A DNA stretch of 5,944 bases from Kiritimatiellales bacterium (GTDB taxonomy: Bacteria; Verrucomicrobiota; Kiritimatiellia; Kiritimatiellales; Tichowtungiaceae). Below the pieces are notes generated by a model. That model saw nothing but the letters and a program-made list of their open reading frames with translations, did not search any database and was not told the origin of the DNA. This document shows, piece after piece, positions 1 to 5,375 of this stretch. The stretch spans positions 1 through 5,944 of the forward strand of contig JAQUXG010000112.1 in NCBI GenBank assembly GCA_028692515.1, read 5' to 3'. The translations under genes were made by a program, and so were the position numbers. Within the stretch, counting starts at the first letter, position 1; each line of letters starts with the position of its first letter.

Positions 1-1
1 C

Positions 2-961
2 GCGATTGCACTGAGTCGCTCTGCCGAGCGGGCCATTGCGCAGAAGTCCGAAGAGATGAGCGCGTTGCAGATCGAAATGGTCGCCCGCACCGTTGCCGCC
101 ATTGAGCGAATGGAATCCTCGGTTCAGCACATCGGCGAAGAAATTGCGGATACGATTTATGACAACTTCGAAATGCTGTCGGAAGAAATTCAGGAAAATC
201 TGCCGTCGCGCGATGTGCTGCGCGCTGACGTGACCGAGGCCGTTGAACGCTCGCTGGCCGACGCGATGATTGTAATGGAAGAACAGCCAGAGGAAGAACC
301 GGTAGCGGAAGTAGCGATGGCTGAGGAGGAATCTGCTGAAGAGCCGGAACCTGAGATCATCGCCGCTGAGGAGGAAGAAGTTCCTGCTGCCGTCATTCCG
401 GAACCCGCGCCTCCGGCACCGGTCACGGATGAAATGCGCGAACAGGCCGATAAAAAATACAGCGAGTTTAAAGACATCGTTCTGCTCGGCGTGGCAAACT
501 ATCCGGGAGTTATTGCCCGCAAGATCGGTGAGGGCCACTACCGCACCGAAGGGGATGAGCTGGTCGATGGCGTCTTTGTTATTCAAAACGAAAGCGTGGC
601 AGTCTGTACCTTCTGCACCAATCAGGTGATCGTGGATCGGTTCATGGGCGAAACCGGGGATAGCTTTAATGGCTTTTTAAAATCGCTTTCCGGCGAAGTC
701 AAACGCGGGCACTTCACCCGTGTTTTTATGGTGTTTGACGGGCAGCTCACCAATGCCAGTCTGTACGCTAAAGCGCTGAACGGGCTGAGCAACCGGATTG
801 ATTCGGAAACCTTCTCACGCTTTGAACTGTTCGAAGGAAAACCCGCCGTGGTGATTCCTGAGCTGACCGAGCGCGTCAGCCAGCTGATGGAAGAGGTTCC
901 GGCATCCGCTGAGCCTGAGGGAATCCCGGAGATTTCTTTTCGCCGCCAGGCCAGCGCATAG
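2..961 (+). CDS. Hypothetical protein, 5'-truncated: helical N-terminus, acidic linker, globular C-terminal domain
   Basis: I do not recognise this protein and assign no function. The frame is open from base 2, and the residues before the first ATG (base 56) continue the same charged, amphipathic helical pattern, so the true start probably lies outside the window. Counting from the ATG at 56, residues 1-70 are helical, with Ala/Glu/Ile/Met spacing suggesting a coiled coil. Residues 75-126 are a low-complexity Glu/Ala/Pro linker. Residues 127-282 look like a compact alpha/beta domain, with hydrophobic strands at VFVIQNESVAVCTF (about 173-186) and TRVFMVFDGQ (221-230). The tail after 283 is short and disordered-looking. 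There is no signal peptide or membrane segment in the visible part, so it is probably cytoplasmic. Alternation of strands and charged residues could fit a nuclease-like fold, but no catalytic motif is visible. It ends with TAG at 959-961. Coding status is confident from length, composition and domain layout; function is unknown. Confidence 0.8.
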   Translation, partial: AIALSRSAERAIAQKSEEMSALQIEMVARTVAAIERMESSVQHIGEEIADTIYDNFEMLSEEIQENLPSRDVLRADVTEAVERSLADAMIVMEEQPEEEPVAEVAMAEEESAEEPEPEIIAAEEEEVPAAVIPEPAPPAPVTDEMREQADKKYSEFKDIVLLGVANYPGVIARKIGEGHYRTEGDELVDGVFVIQNESVAVCTFCTNQVIVDRFMGETGDSFNGFLKSLSGEVKRGHFTRVFMVFDGQLTNASLYAKALNGLSNRIDSETFSRFELFEGKPAVVIPELTERVSQLMEEVPASAEPEGIPEISFRRQASA

Positions 962-970
962 TTTCGTGAA

Positions 971-1123
971 ATGAGGGTGAGACGGCTGGACTTCCACGTA
1001 TTCATCCCGGGCGCCGAGACCTCGCGTAGCGATGCTGTGACCAAAGGGCGCGGCAAAATCTGGTTTTTTTCCCAAACATTGGAAAAGTCCGCTCGCAATT
1101 TTTCCAAGGTTTGGAAACACTGA
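971..1123 (+). CDS. Doubtful 50-residue ORF upstream of the MATE gene
   Basis: An ATG at 971 opens 50 codons ending at TGA 1121-1123. It begins 9 bases after the preceding stop and ends 8 bases before the transporter ATG, in a different frame from the transporter. The product is basic (start MRVRRLDFHVFIPG, end FSKVWKH) and has no recognised domain. Its last third is simply the translation of the two TTCCAA-type dyads in this interval, which argues that it is an open frame through repeat-like intergenic DNA rather than a gene. No convincing ribosome binding site precedes the ATG. If translated, it could couple ribosomes to the transporter start, because its stop overlaps the transporter's GAGG site. 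I consider coding unlikely and list it because nothing else explains the stretch. Confidence 0.15.
   Translation: MRVRRLDFHVFIPGAETSRSDAVTKGRGKIWFFSQTLEKSARNFSKVWKH
1070..1084. repeat. Dyad site 1 (TCCCAA-ACA-TTGGAA)
   Basis: A 15-bp inverted repeat with one mismatch to the TTCCAA-N3-TTGGAA pattern seen at four other places in the window. It follows a run of seven T and lies 32 bp (centre to centre) before a perfect copy. The 14 bases CAAACATTGGAAAA at 1073-1086 recur exactly at 5093-5106. Confidence 0.6.
1102..1116. repeat. Dyad site 2, perfect (TTCCAA-GGT-TTGGAA)
   Basis: A perfect 6-3-6 inverted repeat. It ends 15 bases before the ATG of the MATE gene and just upstream of its GAGG ribosome binding site, so anything bound here would sit over the translation start region or a nearby promoter. 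The 17 bases at 1101-1117 are identical to 5608-5624 inside the exonuclease gene. Confidence 0.75.
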
Positions 1124-1131
1124 GGCTCTCA

Positions 1132-2541
1132 ATGAAACCTACGGCCTCATCCTCTTCTTACCGCGCACTGTTGCGCATTGCGGTTCCGCTGATTATCACA
1201 TCGGCGTCCTTTACCGTGCAGAACTTTTGCGACCGTATGTTTCTGGCGTGGTACAGCCCCGAAACCTTGCAGGCGGCAGTTCCGGCGGGGATTCTCTTTT
1301 TTACGCTGGTGTGCGGCTTCATGTCCACGGCGGCCTTTGCCAACAGTCTGGTGGCGCAGTATTACGGAAATAATGATCTGCACAGCTGCAGCCGCTCGGT
1401 GGCGCAGGCCATCCTGCTGTCGCTCTTCTCCTTTCCACTGATTCTGCTGTTGATTCCGGTTGGACGCTGGATGCTGACGGTCAGCGGGCATGCGCCGGCG
1501 GTGATGGCGGCGGAAAAAACCTATCTGACGATTCTGCTGGCGGGCGGACTTTTCCTGCCGCTTTCCTCCGCGGGGAGCAGTTTTTTCTCCGGGCGCGGCC
1601 TGACCCGGATAACTATGGTTTGTGCGCTGATCGGAACCGCAGTGAATCTGGTTTTGAACCGGTTGCTGATTTTTGGCGACGGACCGTTTCCTGAAATGGG
1701 TATTGCGGGCGCGGCGCTGGCCTCCGTGATTTCCGGTTTTATTTCGCCGGTGATCATGCTCGTACTCTATTTTTCCGAGAAAAACGTCCGGCTCTATAAC
1801 ACGCGGAAGCTGTTTTATTTTGATGCGCCGCTGTTTCGCCGCCTGCTTCGTTTCGGGATTCCTGCCGGGATTCATATGGCGCTGGATATCGGCGCTTTTT
1901 CTCTTTTCGTTATGCTGGTCGGCCGACTGGGCGAAACGGCCTTTATGGCGGCGAATATCGCGCTGAGTGTGAACATGATCGCCTTCATGCCGTCGGTCGG
2001 CATCGGGCAGGCGGTCGGCACGCTGGTGGGGCAGCATATGGGGCGGCGCGATGTGGACGGGGCGTATCGTGTCGGCTGGAAGGCGGTGCATATCGGCTGG
2101 ATTTACACAACGTGCGCGGCGCTGACGTTTGTGCTGATGCCGCAGGTTTACATCCACCTCTTCGCGCGCGGCGATGTGCCGATGGATCAGATTTTCAGTC
2201 TTGCGCGCACCTTGCTGGCATTTGCCGCCGGCTGGGGACTGATGGATGCAACCAACCTGATTCTTTCCGGCGCGCTCCGCGGCACAGGTGACACCCATTT
2301 TGTCATGTGGTACGAAACGTCGATGGCGTGGTTTTTCTTCGCGGTCGGCGAGTTGCTGATTGTGCTCGTTTTTAAACTGGGCGTTATTGCCGCCTGGGCC
2401 TGGGCGCTGATTTATATCTGCCTGCTGGCAGTGGGTATGATTGCCCGGTTTCGCTCGAAACGCTGGCAATGGATCGAATTGATTGAGCGGCCGGAAACAA
2501 CGGCGCTTGAACCGTCGGCGGACGGCATGTCGATCGGCTAA
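1132..2541 (+). CDS. MATE-family multidrug/toxin efflux transporter
   Basis: A polytopic inner-membrane protein of 469 residues, the usual length for multidrug and toxic compound extrusion transporters, which export cationic drugs or metabolites in exchange for Na+ or H+. About twelve hydrophobic segments fall into two halves, starting near residues 11-30, 45-68, 92-112, 130-150, 160-180 and 190-214, then repeating from about 240 to 440. Family-type motifs are MGIAGAALAS (189-198), VGTLVGQHMGRRD (295-307) and GALRGTGDT (380-388). The C-terminal tail after 441 is hydrophilic. A TTG start 21 bases upstream (1111) is possible, but I prefer ATG 1132. GAGG at 1122-1125 is well spaced for that ATG, and the upstream codons lie inside a dyad repeat. 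It converges with the next gene, with only 11 bases between stops. Subfamily (NorM-like or DinF-like) and substrate cannot be told from sequence alone. Confidence 0.93.
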   Translation: MKPTASSSSYRALLRIAVPLIITSASFTVQNFCDRMFLAWYSPETLQAAVPAGILFFTLVCGFMSTAAFANSLVAQYYGNNDLHSCSRSVAQAILLSLFSFPLILLLIPVGRWMLTVSGHAPAVMAAEKTYLTILLAGGLFLPLSSAGSSFFSGRGLTRITMVCALIGTAVNLVLNRLLIFGDGPFPEMGIAGAALASVISGFISPVIMLVLYFSEKNVRLYNTRKLFYFDAPLFRRLLRFGIPAGIHMALDIGAFSLFVMLVGRLGETAFMAANIALSVNMIAFMPSVGIGQAVGTLVGQHMGRRDVDGAYRVGWKAVHIGWIYTTCAALTFVLMPQVYIHLFARGDVPMDQIFSLARTLLAFAAGWGLMDATNLILSGALRGTGDTHFVMWYETSMAWFFFAVGELLIVLVFKLGVIAAWAWALIYICLLAVGMIARFRSKRWQWIELIERPETTALEPSADGMSIG

Positions 2542-2552
2542 GCCGTGCGCCT

Positions 2553-2900
2553 TTACCTTTCGTGAAGGGTCTGAATGATTTCCCGCACCCAGATGCATTC
2601 GCACTCAACCGGGCAGGGATCCAGTGATTTCTGGCGTACGCAAAGATTCGGGCACCCGTCCGGCTGCCTGCCCTTTGATGCCAGCATTGGACGGTCGCTT
2701 AGAGCTGTGAATTTTCCAACCGGGAGGGCAAGGGTTGTGCCGCACTCTGTTGTTGTGTGGCTGAAGTAAAACAGTCCACCCTTTAAATCCTCGAAATTAA
2801 CCTGATAGCCGGCAAATTCGATGAACGGATCATTTAGAAATACGTTCAGCGTTTCCCAGACAGTTTTGCAGTTTGGACAGGTTTTGAAGGAGTTGTTCAT
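2553..2900 (-). CDS. Small cysteine-rich protein, probably metal-binding
   Basis: A 115-residue cytoplasmic-type protein with eight cysteines. A CPNC pair (C8, C11) opens the chain, followed by a hydrophobic, aromatic core (WETLNVFLNDPFIEF, 15-29; GYQVNFEDLKGGLFYF, 31-46). Then come H48 and C53 in a CGTTLALP segment (53-60), C83 and C87, and a final CPVECEC cluster (C96, C100, C102). The CxxC pair and spaced cysteines fit a zinc-ribbon-like or other metal-binding fold; this is inference. The pattern of an N-terminal CPxC, a central CGTTLAxP and C-terminal CPxxCEC looks to me like a conserved bacterial family of unknown function, but I cannot name it. The ATG is the only sensible start, although the upstream CTCTCC is a poor ribosome binding site. 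A perfect dyad lies 19 bases upstream. It is probably monocistronic, because a terminator separates it from the upstream phosphofructokinase gene on the same strand. Confidence 0.82.
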   Translation of the reverse strand: MNNSFKTCPNCKTVWETLNVFLNDPFIEFAGYQVNFEDLKGGLFYFSHTTTECGTTLALPVGKFTALSDRPMLASKGRQPDGCPNLCVRQKSLDPCPVECECIWVREIIQTLHER

Positions 2901-2919
2901 GGCGGAGAGGTTGCCGTTT

Positions 2920-2934
2920 TTCCAATGATTGGAA
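2920..2934. repeat. Dyad site 3, perfect (TTCCAA-TGA-TTGGAA)
   Basis: A perfect 6-3-6 inverted repeat in the 69-base gap between the end of the phosphofructokinase gene and the start of the cysteine-rich gene, both on the minus strand. It sits 19 bases upstream of the latter's ATG and 7 bases beyond the terminator stem of the former. Confidence 0.75.
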
Positions 2935-2935
2935 A

Positions 2936-2959
2936 TCTAAAAGCGGCCCGAAGGCCGCT
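2936..2959 (-). terminator. Intrinsic terminator of the phosphofructokinase gene
   Basis: Read on the minus strand, AGCGGCC-TTCG-GGCCGCT forms a 7-bp GC-rich stem closed by a stable UUCG tetraloop, followed by TTTAGA. It begins 10 bases after the pfp stop codon. The U-tract is short, so termination may be partial. Confidence 0.75.
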
Positions 2960-2969
2960 CTTGCGCGAA

Positions 2970-4199
2970 TTAATGCTGAACGTGAACCTTCGATCCTTTG
3001 GTTTGTCCGATATCAGCCAGCAATTCCCCAAACCATGGGACGTCAATATCGAACGGCTTGCCGCCGGCGATACGCGGAAATTCAATAGCGCGCAGTTCGT
3101 TGTTCTGATCTTCGTCTTCACCGACCACTCCGCCGATGCCGGCGAGGGCGCTTTCGACCGCTTTGTCGGCGCATTTTTTGATCAGTTCCAGGTCGGCGGC
3201 ATTGGAGGCCGCCGCGCGGGCATAGTAGCCGGATTTCTGAATCAGCACCTTTTCCGCGCCGAGGAGCTTAGCAAACTGTTTGCCGAACCATGCGCCGGGA
3301 TTGATGGTATCGAGTTTGATATGGCCGAATGCGTCGCGGGCCGGTGTTTCGCCCGCAGCTTCCATCTGCTTCACAATGTCTTCGACGCCCGCGCCTTCAG
3401 AGATGAAAATATTCACGTTATCAATTTCATCCATTACCTTTTTCAGGCGTTCAGCTTCTGCACTGAAATCGATGGCCATTTCGGGAACAAACACGGCGTG
3501 AACATCTTTTCGCTCTTTGCGCAGGCCAACCTGCGGAAGGAAATCGAGCTCTTCGAGTTTCTCGTGGTAGATCTTGGCGGTATAAGCCGTCAGCCAGCCG
3601 CAGTTGCGTCCCATCACTTCGTGAATGATCAGCATGCGCGGGTTGGCATTGTGCTCCGCCACCACGTTGGCAAAATATTTGGCGCCTTCTTCAGCCGCTG
3701 TCCACGCGCCGAGGCTTTGCCTGATCGGAAACACATCGTTATCGATGGTTTTCGGCAGACCGACGACAGTCAAGGCATAGTCGTTTTTGGCCAGATAGGC
3801 GGCGAGGTCGGCGGCCGTAGTGTTGGTGTCGTCACCTCCGATGGTATGAAGCACATCTACGCCGTCCGTAACCAGCCGTTTAGCAGCCACTTCCAGCGGA
3901 TTCTCACCTTCTTTAACCAGCCCGCGCTTTTCACAATCCTTAATATTGGTCAGCTTGACGCGACTGTTGCCAATCGGGCTCCCGCCGTGCTTATAGAGCA
4001 CTTCTGCGTTTTTGCGAATATCATCCGTCACCGGAATCGATTCGCCAAGTAACAGGCCTTTATAGCCGCCGATGTAGCAGATCAGCTCGATTTGCGGGGC
4101 GACTTCGGTGTAACGCACAATCAATCGACCGATGGCTGAAGAGAGGCAGGGGGCCAGTCCGCCGGCCGTGAGAATCGCAACTTTCTTAACTTCCTTCAT
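2970..4199 (-). CDS. pfp: Pyrophosphate-dependent 6-phosphofructokinase
   Basis: Phosphorylates fructose 6-phosphate to fructose 1,6-bisphosphate in the cytoplasm, probably using PPi instead of ATP, which makes the step reversible in glycolysis and gluconeogenesis. The 409-residue chain has the PFK glycine-rich start ILTAGGLAPC (9-18), the phosphate-donor loop GGDDTNT (121-127), the catalytic PKTIDND (149-155) and the sugar-phosphate MGRNCGW segment (196-202). In this superfamily, GGDD rather than GGDG at the loop goes with PPi use, as does K150 in PKTIDND, so the donor call is an inference from known family rules. The frame stays open to 4346, but I chose the ATG at 4199. AGGA lies 7 bases upstream of it, the conserved fold begins at once, and the extra 49 residues would overlap the divergent rpsD promoter. 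It is transcribed divergently from rpsD and ends in a UUCG terminator. Confidence 0.93.
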   Translation of the reverse strand: MKEVKKVAILTAGGLAPCLSSAIGRLIVRYTEVAPQIELICYIGGYKGLLLGESIPVTDDIRKNAEVLYKHGGSPIGNSRVKLTNIKDCEKRGLVKEGENPLEVAAKRLVTDGVDVLHTIGGDDTNTTAADLAAYLAKNDYALTVVGLPKTIDNDVFPIRQSLGAWTAAEEGAKYFANVVAEHNANPRMLIIHEVMGRNCGWLTAYTAKIYHEKLEELDFLPQVGLRKERKDVHAVFVPEMAIDFSAEAERLKKVMDEIDNVNIFISEGAGVEDIVKQMEAAGETPARDAFGHIKLDTINPGAWFGKQFAKLLGAEKVLIQKSGYYARAAASNAADLELIKKCADKAVESALAGIGGVVGEDEDQNNELRAIEFPRIAGGKPFDIDVPWFGELLADIGQTKGSKVHVQH

Positions 4200-4288
4200 T
4201 TTCAAATCCTTTCGTTTCCGGTTCAAAATCAGGCGCAACATGATGGGAACTTTGCTTTGTATGGCAAGGTAAAAAACGTTTCTTGTGG

Positions 4289-4317
4289 TTGACTTCATTG
4301 CTCCGCATCGCTTTAAT
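4289..4317 (+). promoter_or_regulatory. Sigma70-type promoter for rpsD
   Basis: TTGACT (4289-4294), a 17-base spacer and TTTAAT (4312-4317) give five of six matches to each consensus hexamer with ideal spacing. The expected transcript start near 4324 leaves a leader of about 120 bases before the rpsD ATG. No transcription data are available; the call rests on the match alone. Confidence 0.65.
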
Positions 4318-4355
4318 GCGCCCTCGTTTCGCCGGAGGATGTTCACATCAGTGAT

Positions 4356-4397
4356 CGCTAACCTTGAGAAACTCGAAAATAGCGGCCCAAAAAGGGC
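4356..4397 (+). promoter_or_regulatory. Possible structured leader of rpsD
   Basis: Two adjacent potential hairpins lie in the predicted rpsD 5' leader. CGCTA (4356-4360) can pair with TAGCG (4380-4384), and GCCC (4385-4388) can pair with GGGC (4394-4397) across an A5 loop. They abut without a gap, so could stack. A second GGGC at 4404-4407 offers an alternative partner. uS4 is known in other bacteria to repress its own mRNA through leader structure, which makes this a plausible target. The stems are short and could be chance. Confidence 0.3.
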
Positions 4398-4445
4398 TTA
4401 ATCGGGCGGAACTGCAGGAAACAGAAACCAGTAACGGAGAAGAGA

Positions 4446-5048
4446 ATGAAGTATAACGGTCCCAAGATTAAAAAGTCGCGTCGTCTGGGTATTGCCCTTT
4501 CGCCGAAAAGTGAAAAATTCCTCGAACGCCGCCCGAATCCGCCGGGACAGCACGGCCCGTCGCGCCGCCGCGGAAAACAGTCCGATTACGGCAAGCAGCT
4601 CATCGAAAAACAGCGTCTGCAGTATCAGTATAACCTGACCGAGCGCCAGCTCCGCGGTTACTACACCAAAGCCTCGCGCAAAATAGGTAACACCGCCGAC
4701 ATCATGCTCCAGCTTCTCGAAACCCGTCTCGACGCCGTTGTGCTTCGCGCCGGATTCGCCCGCTCCATCTATCAGGCTCGTCAGCTGGTCGGTCACGCCC
4801 ATTTCTGCGTCAACGGCAAGAAGCTCAACATTCCGTCCTATCAGGTTCGCATCGGTGATGTCATCACCGTTCGCGAAAAGAGCCGCGAACTGGAAATCTT
4901 CCCGTCCGCTCAGCAGATCGCCACCACGCCGGAATATCTCACTGTCGACGACAAGCAGCTGACCGCAACGCTCAGCCGCCTGCCGGAACACGGCGAAGTG
5001 CCGGTGCAGTGCGAAGCTTCTCTGGTCGTCGAGTTCTACTCGCGCTAA
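4446..5048 (+). CDS. rpsD: 30S ribosomal protein uS4
   Basis: A primary 16S rRNA-binding protein that starts assembly of the 30S body and helps maintain decoding accuracy. At 200 residues it has the normal bacterial length. The N-terminal region has the typical NPPGQHG turn (31-37) and basic RRRGKQSDYGKQL (40-52). The S4 RNA-binding domain spans about 91-156, including the signature-like LETRLDAVVLRAGFARS (91-107) and the VNGKKLNIPSYQVRIGDVI stretch (122-140). The C-terminus is the characteristic VVEFYSR. The zinc-binding cysteines found in some S4 proteins are absent from the N-terminus. GGAG at 4436-4439 precedes the ATG by 6 bases. It stands alone here, not beside rpsM, rpsK, rpoA and rplQ as in the classical alpha operon. 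It has its own promoter and is followed by a strong terminator. Confidence 0.97.
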   Translation: MKYNGPKIKKSRRLGIALSPKSEKFLERRPNPPGQHGPSRRRGKQSDYGKQLIEKQRLQYQYNLTERQLRGYYTKASRKIGNTADIMLQLLETRLDAVVLRAGFARSIYQARQLVGHAHFCVNGKKLNIPSYQVRIGDVITVREKSRELEIFPSAQQIATTPEYLTVDDKQLTATLSRLPEHGEVPVQCEASLVVEFYSR

Positions 5049-5069
5049 ACCGAAAGTTCCCGCGTCACT

Positions 5070-5087
5070 CGCTTGCACTCGCAAGCG
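5070..5087. repeat. Short hairpin after rpsD
   Basis: CGCTTGC-ACTC-GCAAGCG is a perfect 7-bp inverted repeat with a 4-base loop, starting 22 bases after the rpsD stop. No U-tract follows, so it is not itself a terminator. It could protect the mRNA 3' end or help fold the region before the true terminator. Confidence 0.5.
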
Positions 5088-5089
5088 GC

Positions 5090-5104
5090 CGGCAAACATT
5101 GGAA
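5090..5104. repeat. Degenerate dyad site 4 (CGGCAA-ACA-TTGGAA)
   Basis: The right arm TTGGAA and the inner CAA of the left arm match the dyad family; the outer left arm has diverged. The 14 bases at 5093-5106 are identical to 1073-1086, and the match continues loosely into the following CCGCT. The site runs directly into the stem of the rpsD terminator. Confidence 0.45.
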
Positions 5105-5134
5105 AAAGCCCGCTGTTCATCAGCGGGCTTTTTT
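5103..5134. terminator. Strong intrinsic terminator after rpsD
   Basis: GCCCGCTG (5108-5115) and CAGCGGGC (5121-5128) form an 8-bp GC-rich stem with a TTCAT loop. It is flanked by five A on the left and six T on the right, so it should work on the + strand for rpsD and could also work in reverse. It lies only 30 bases before the next ATG, so the following genes depend on read-through or on a promoter I cannot see. Confidence 0.9.
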
Positions 5135-5164
5135 GGTTTAGTTCCCGTCAACGAAAGGGATGCC

Positions 5165-5371
5165 ATGAAACGCTTTGTGCTCGATCGCCGTCAGGACGAA
5201 ACCGGAGTTTCCGGAACCGGATTTGTTGCCGAAGGAGTCCTCTTCGACAACGGCAAGTGCGCGCTCGCATGGCTCTCGCGCTACCGCTCCGTCACCGTCT
5301 TCGACAGCATCGAAGAGGTCGAAATCATCCATGGACACGACGGGAAAACTATCGTTCGCTGGCTCGACTGA
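5165..5371 (+). CDS. Conserved small protein of unknown function
   Basis: A 68-residue protein with N-terminal MKRFVLDRRQDETGVSGTG, central FVAEGVLFDNGKCALAWL (20-37) and C-terminal EEVEIIHGHDGKTIVRWLD (50-68). The D-E-T-G-V-S-G-T-G-x-V-A-E-G core and the IHGHxG-x-T-x-VRW ending resemble small uncharacterised proteins found in many bacteria and some phages. I recall the pattern but know no function for it. It is probably an all-beta, cytoplasmic fold, with no signal or membrane segment. The ATG at 5165 follows AAAGGG (5154-5159) with 5 bases of spacing; another ATG at 5160 overlaps that site and is in a different frame. It lies just after the rpsD terminator and ends 4 bases before the exonuclease gene, so the two are almost certainly co-transcribed and probably translationally coupled. 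Coding is well supported by the conserved pattern and context. Confidence 0.85.
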   Translation: MKRFVLDRRQDETGVSGTGFVAEGVLFDNGKCALAWLSRYRSVTVFDSIEEVEIIHGHDGKTIVRWLD

Positions 5372-5375
5372 TCTT

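Noticed and set aside
1079..1107. TTGGAA and TTCCAA, 17 bases apart, as a promoter for the MATE gene
   Set aside because: The spacing is right but the second hexamer matches the -10 consensus at only two positions; the sequences are better explained as dyad arms.
2555..2570. A hairpin between the convergent MATE and cysteine-rich genes
   Set aside because: Only a 5-bp stem including a wobble pair, a 3-base loop, and no proper T-tract.
1147..2604. A 485-codon - strand ORF opposite the MATE gene
   Set aside because: It is very rich in Arg, His and Gln, typical of the reverse complement of a membrane protein gene, and has no recognisable motif.
2925..4052. A 375-codon + strand ORF opposite pfp
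   Set aside because: It lies wholly antisense to a clear enzyme gene and its translation is low-complexity with no domain. It is a by-product of the codon bias of pfp.
4215..4275. A minus-strand promoter for pfp (TTGCCA with CATCAT)
   Set aside because: The -10 match is weak and other combinations are equally good, so I could not choose one.
4200..4346. N-terminal extension of pfp by 49 residues
   Set aside because: The extension is not part of the PFK fold, would overlap the rpsD promoter, and the ATG at 4199 has a good ribosome binding site.
4339..4401. A 20-codon ORF in the rpsD leader
   Set aside because: GGAGG touches its ATG directly with no spacing, so initiation is unlikely, and the peptide has no attenuation-like codon run.
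4398..5120. A 240-codon - strand ORF opposite rpsD
   Set aside because: It is antisense to a universally conserved ribosomal gene and runs through its terminator.
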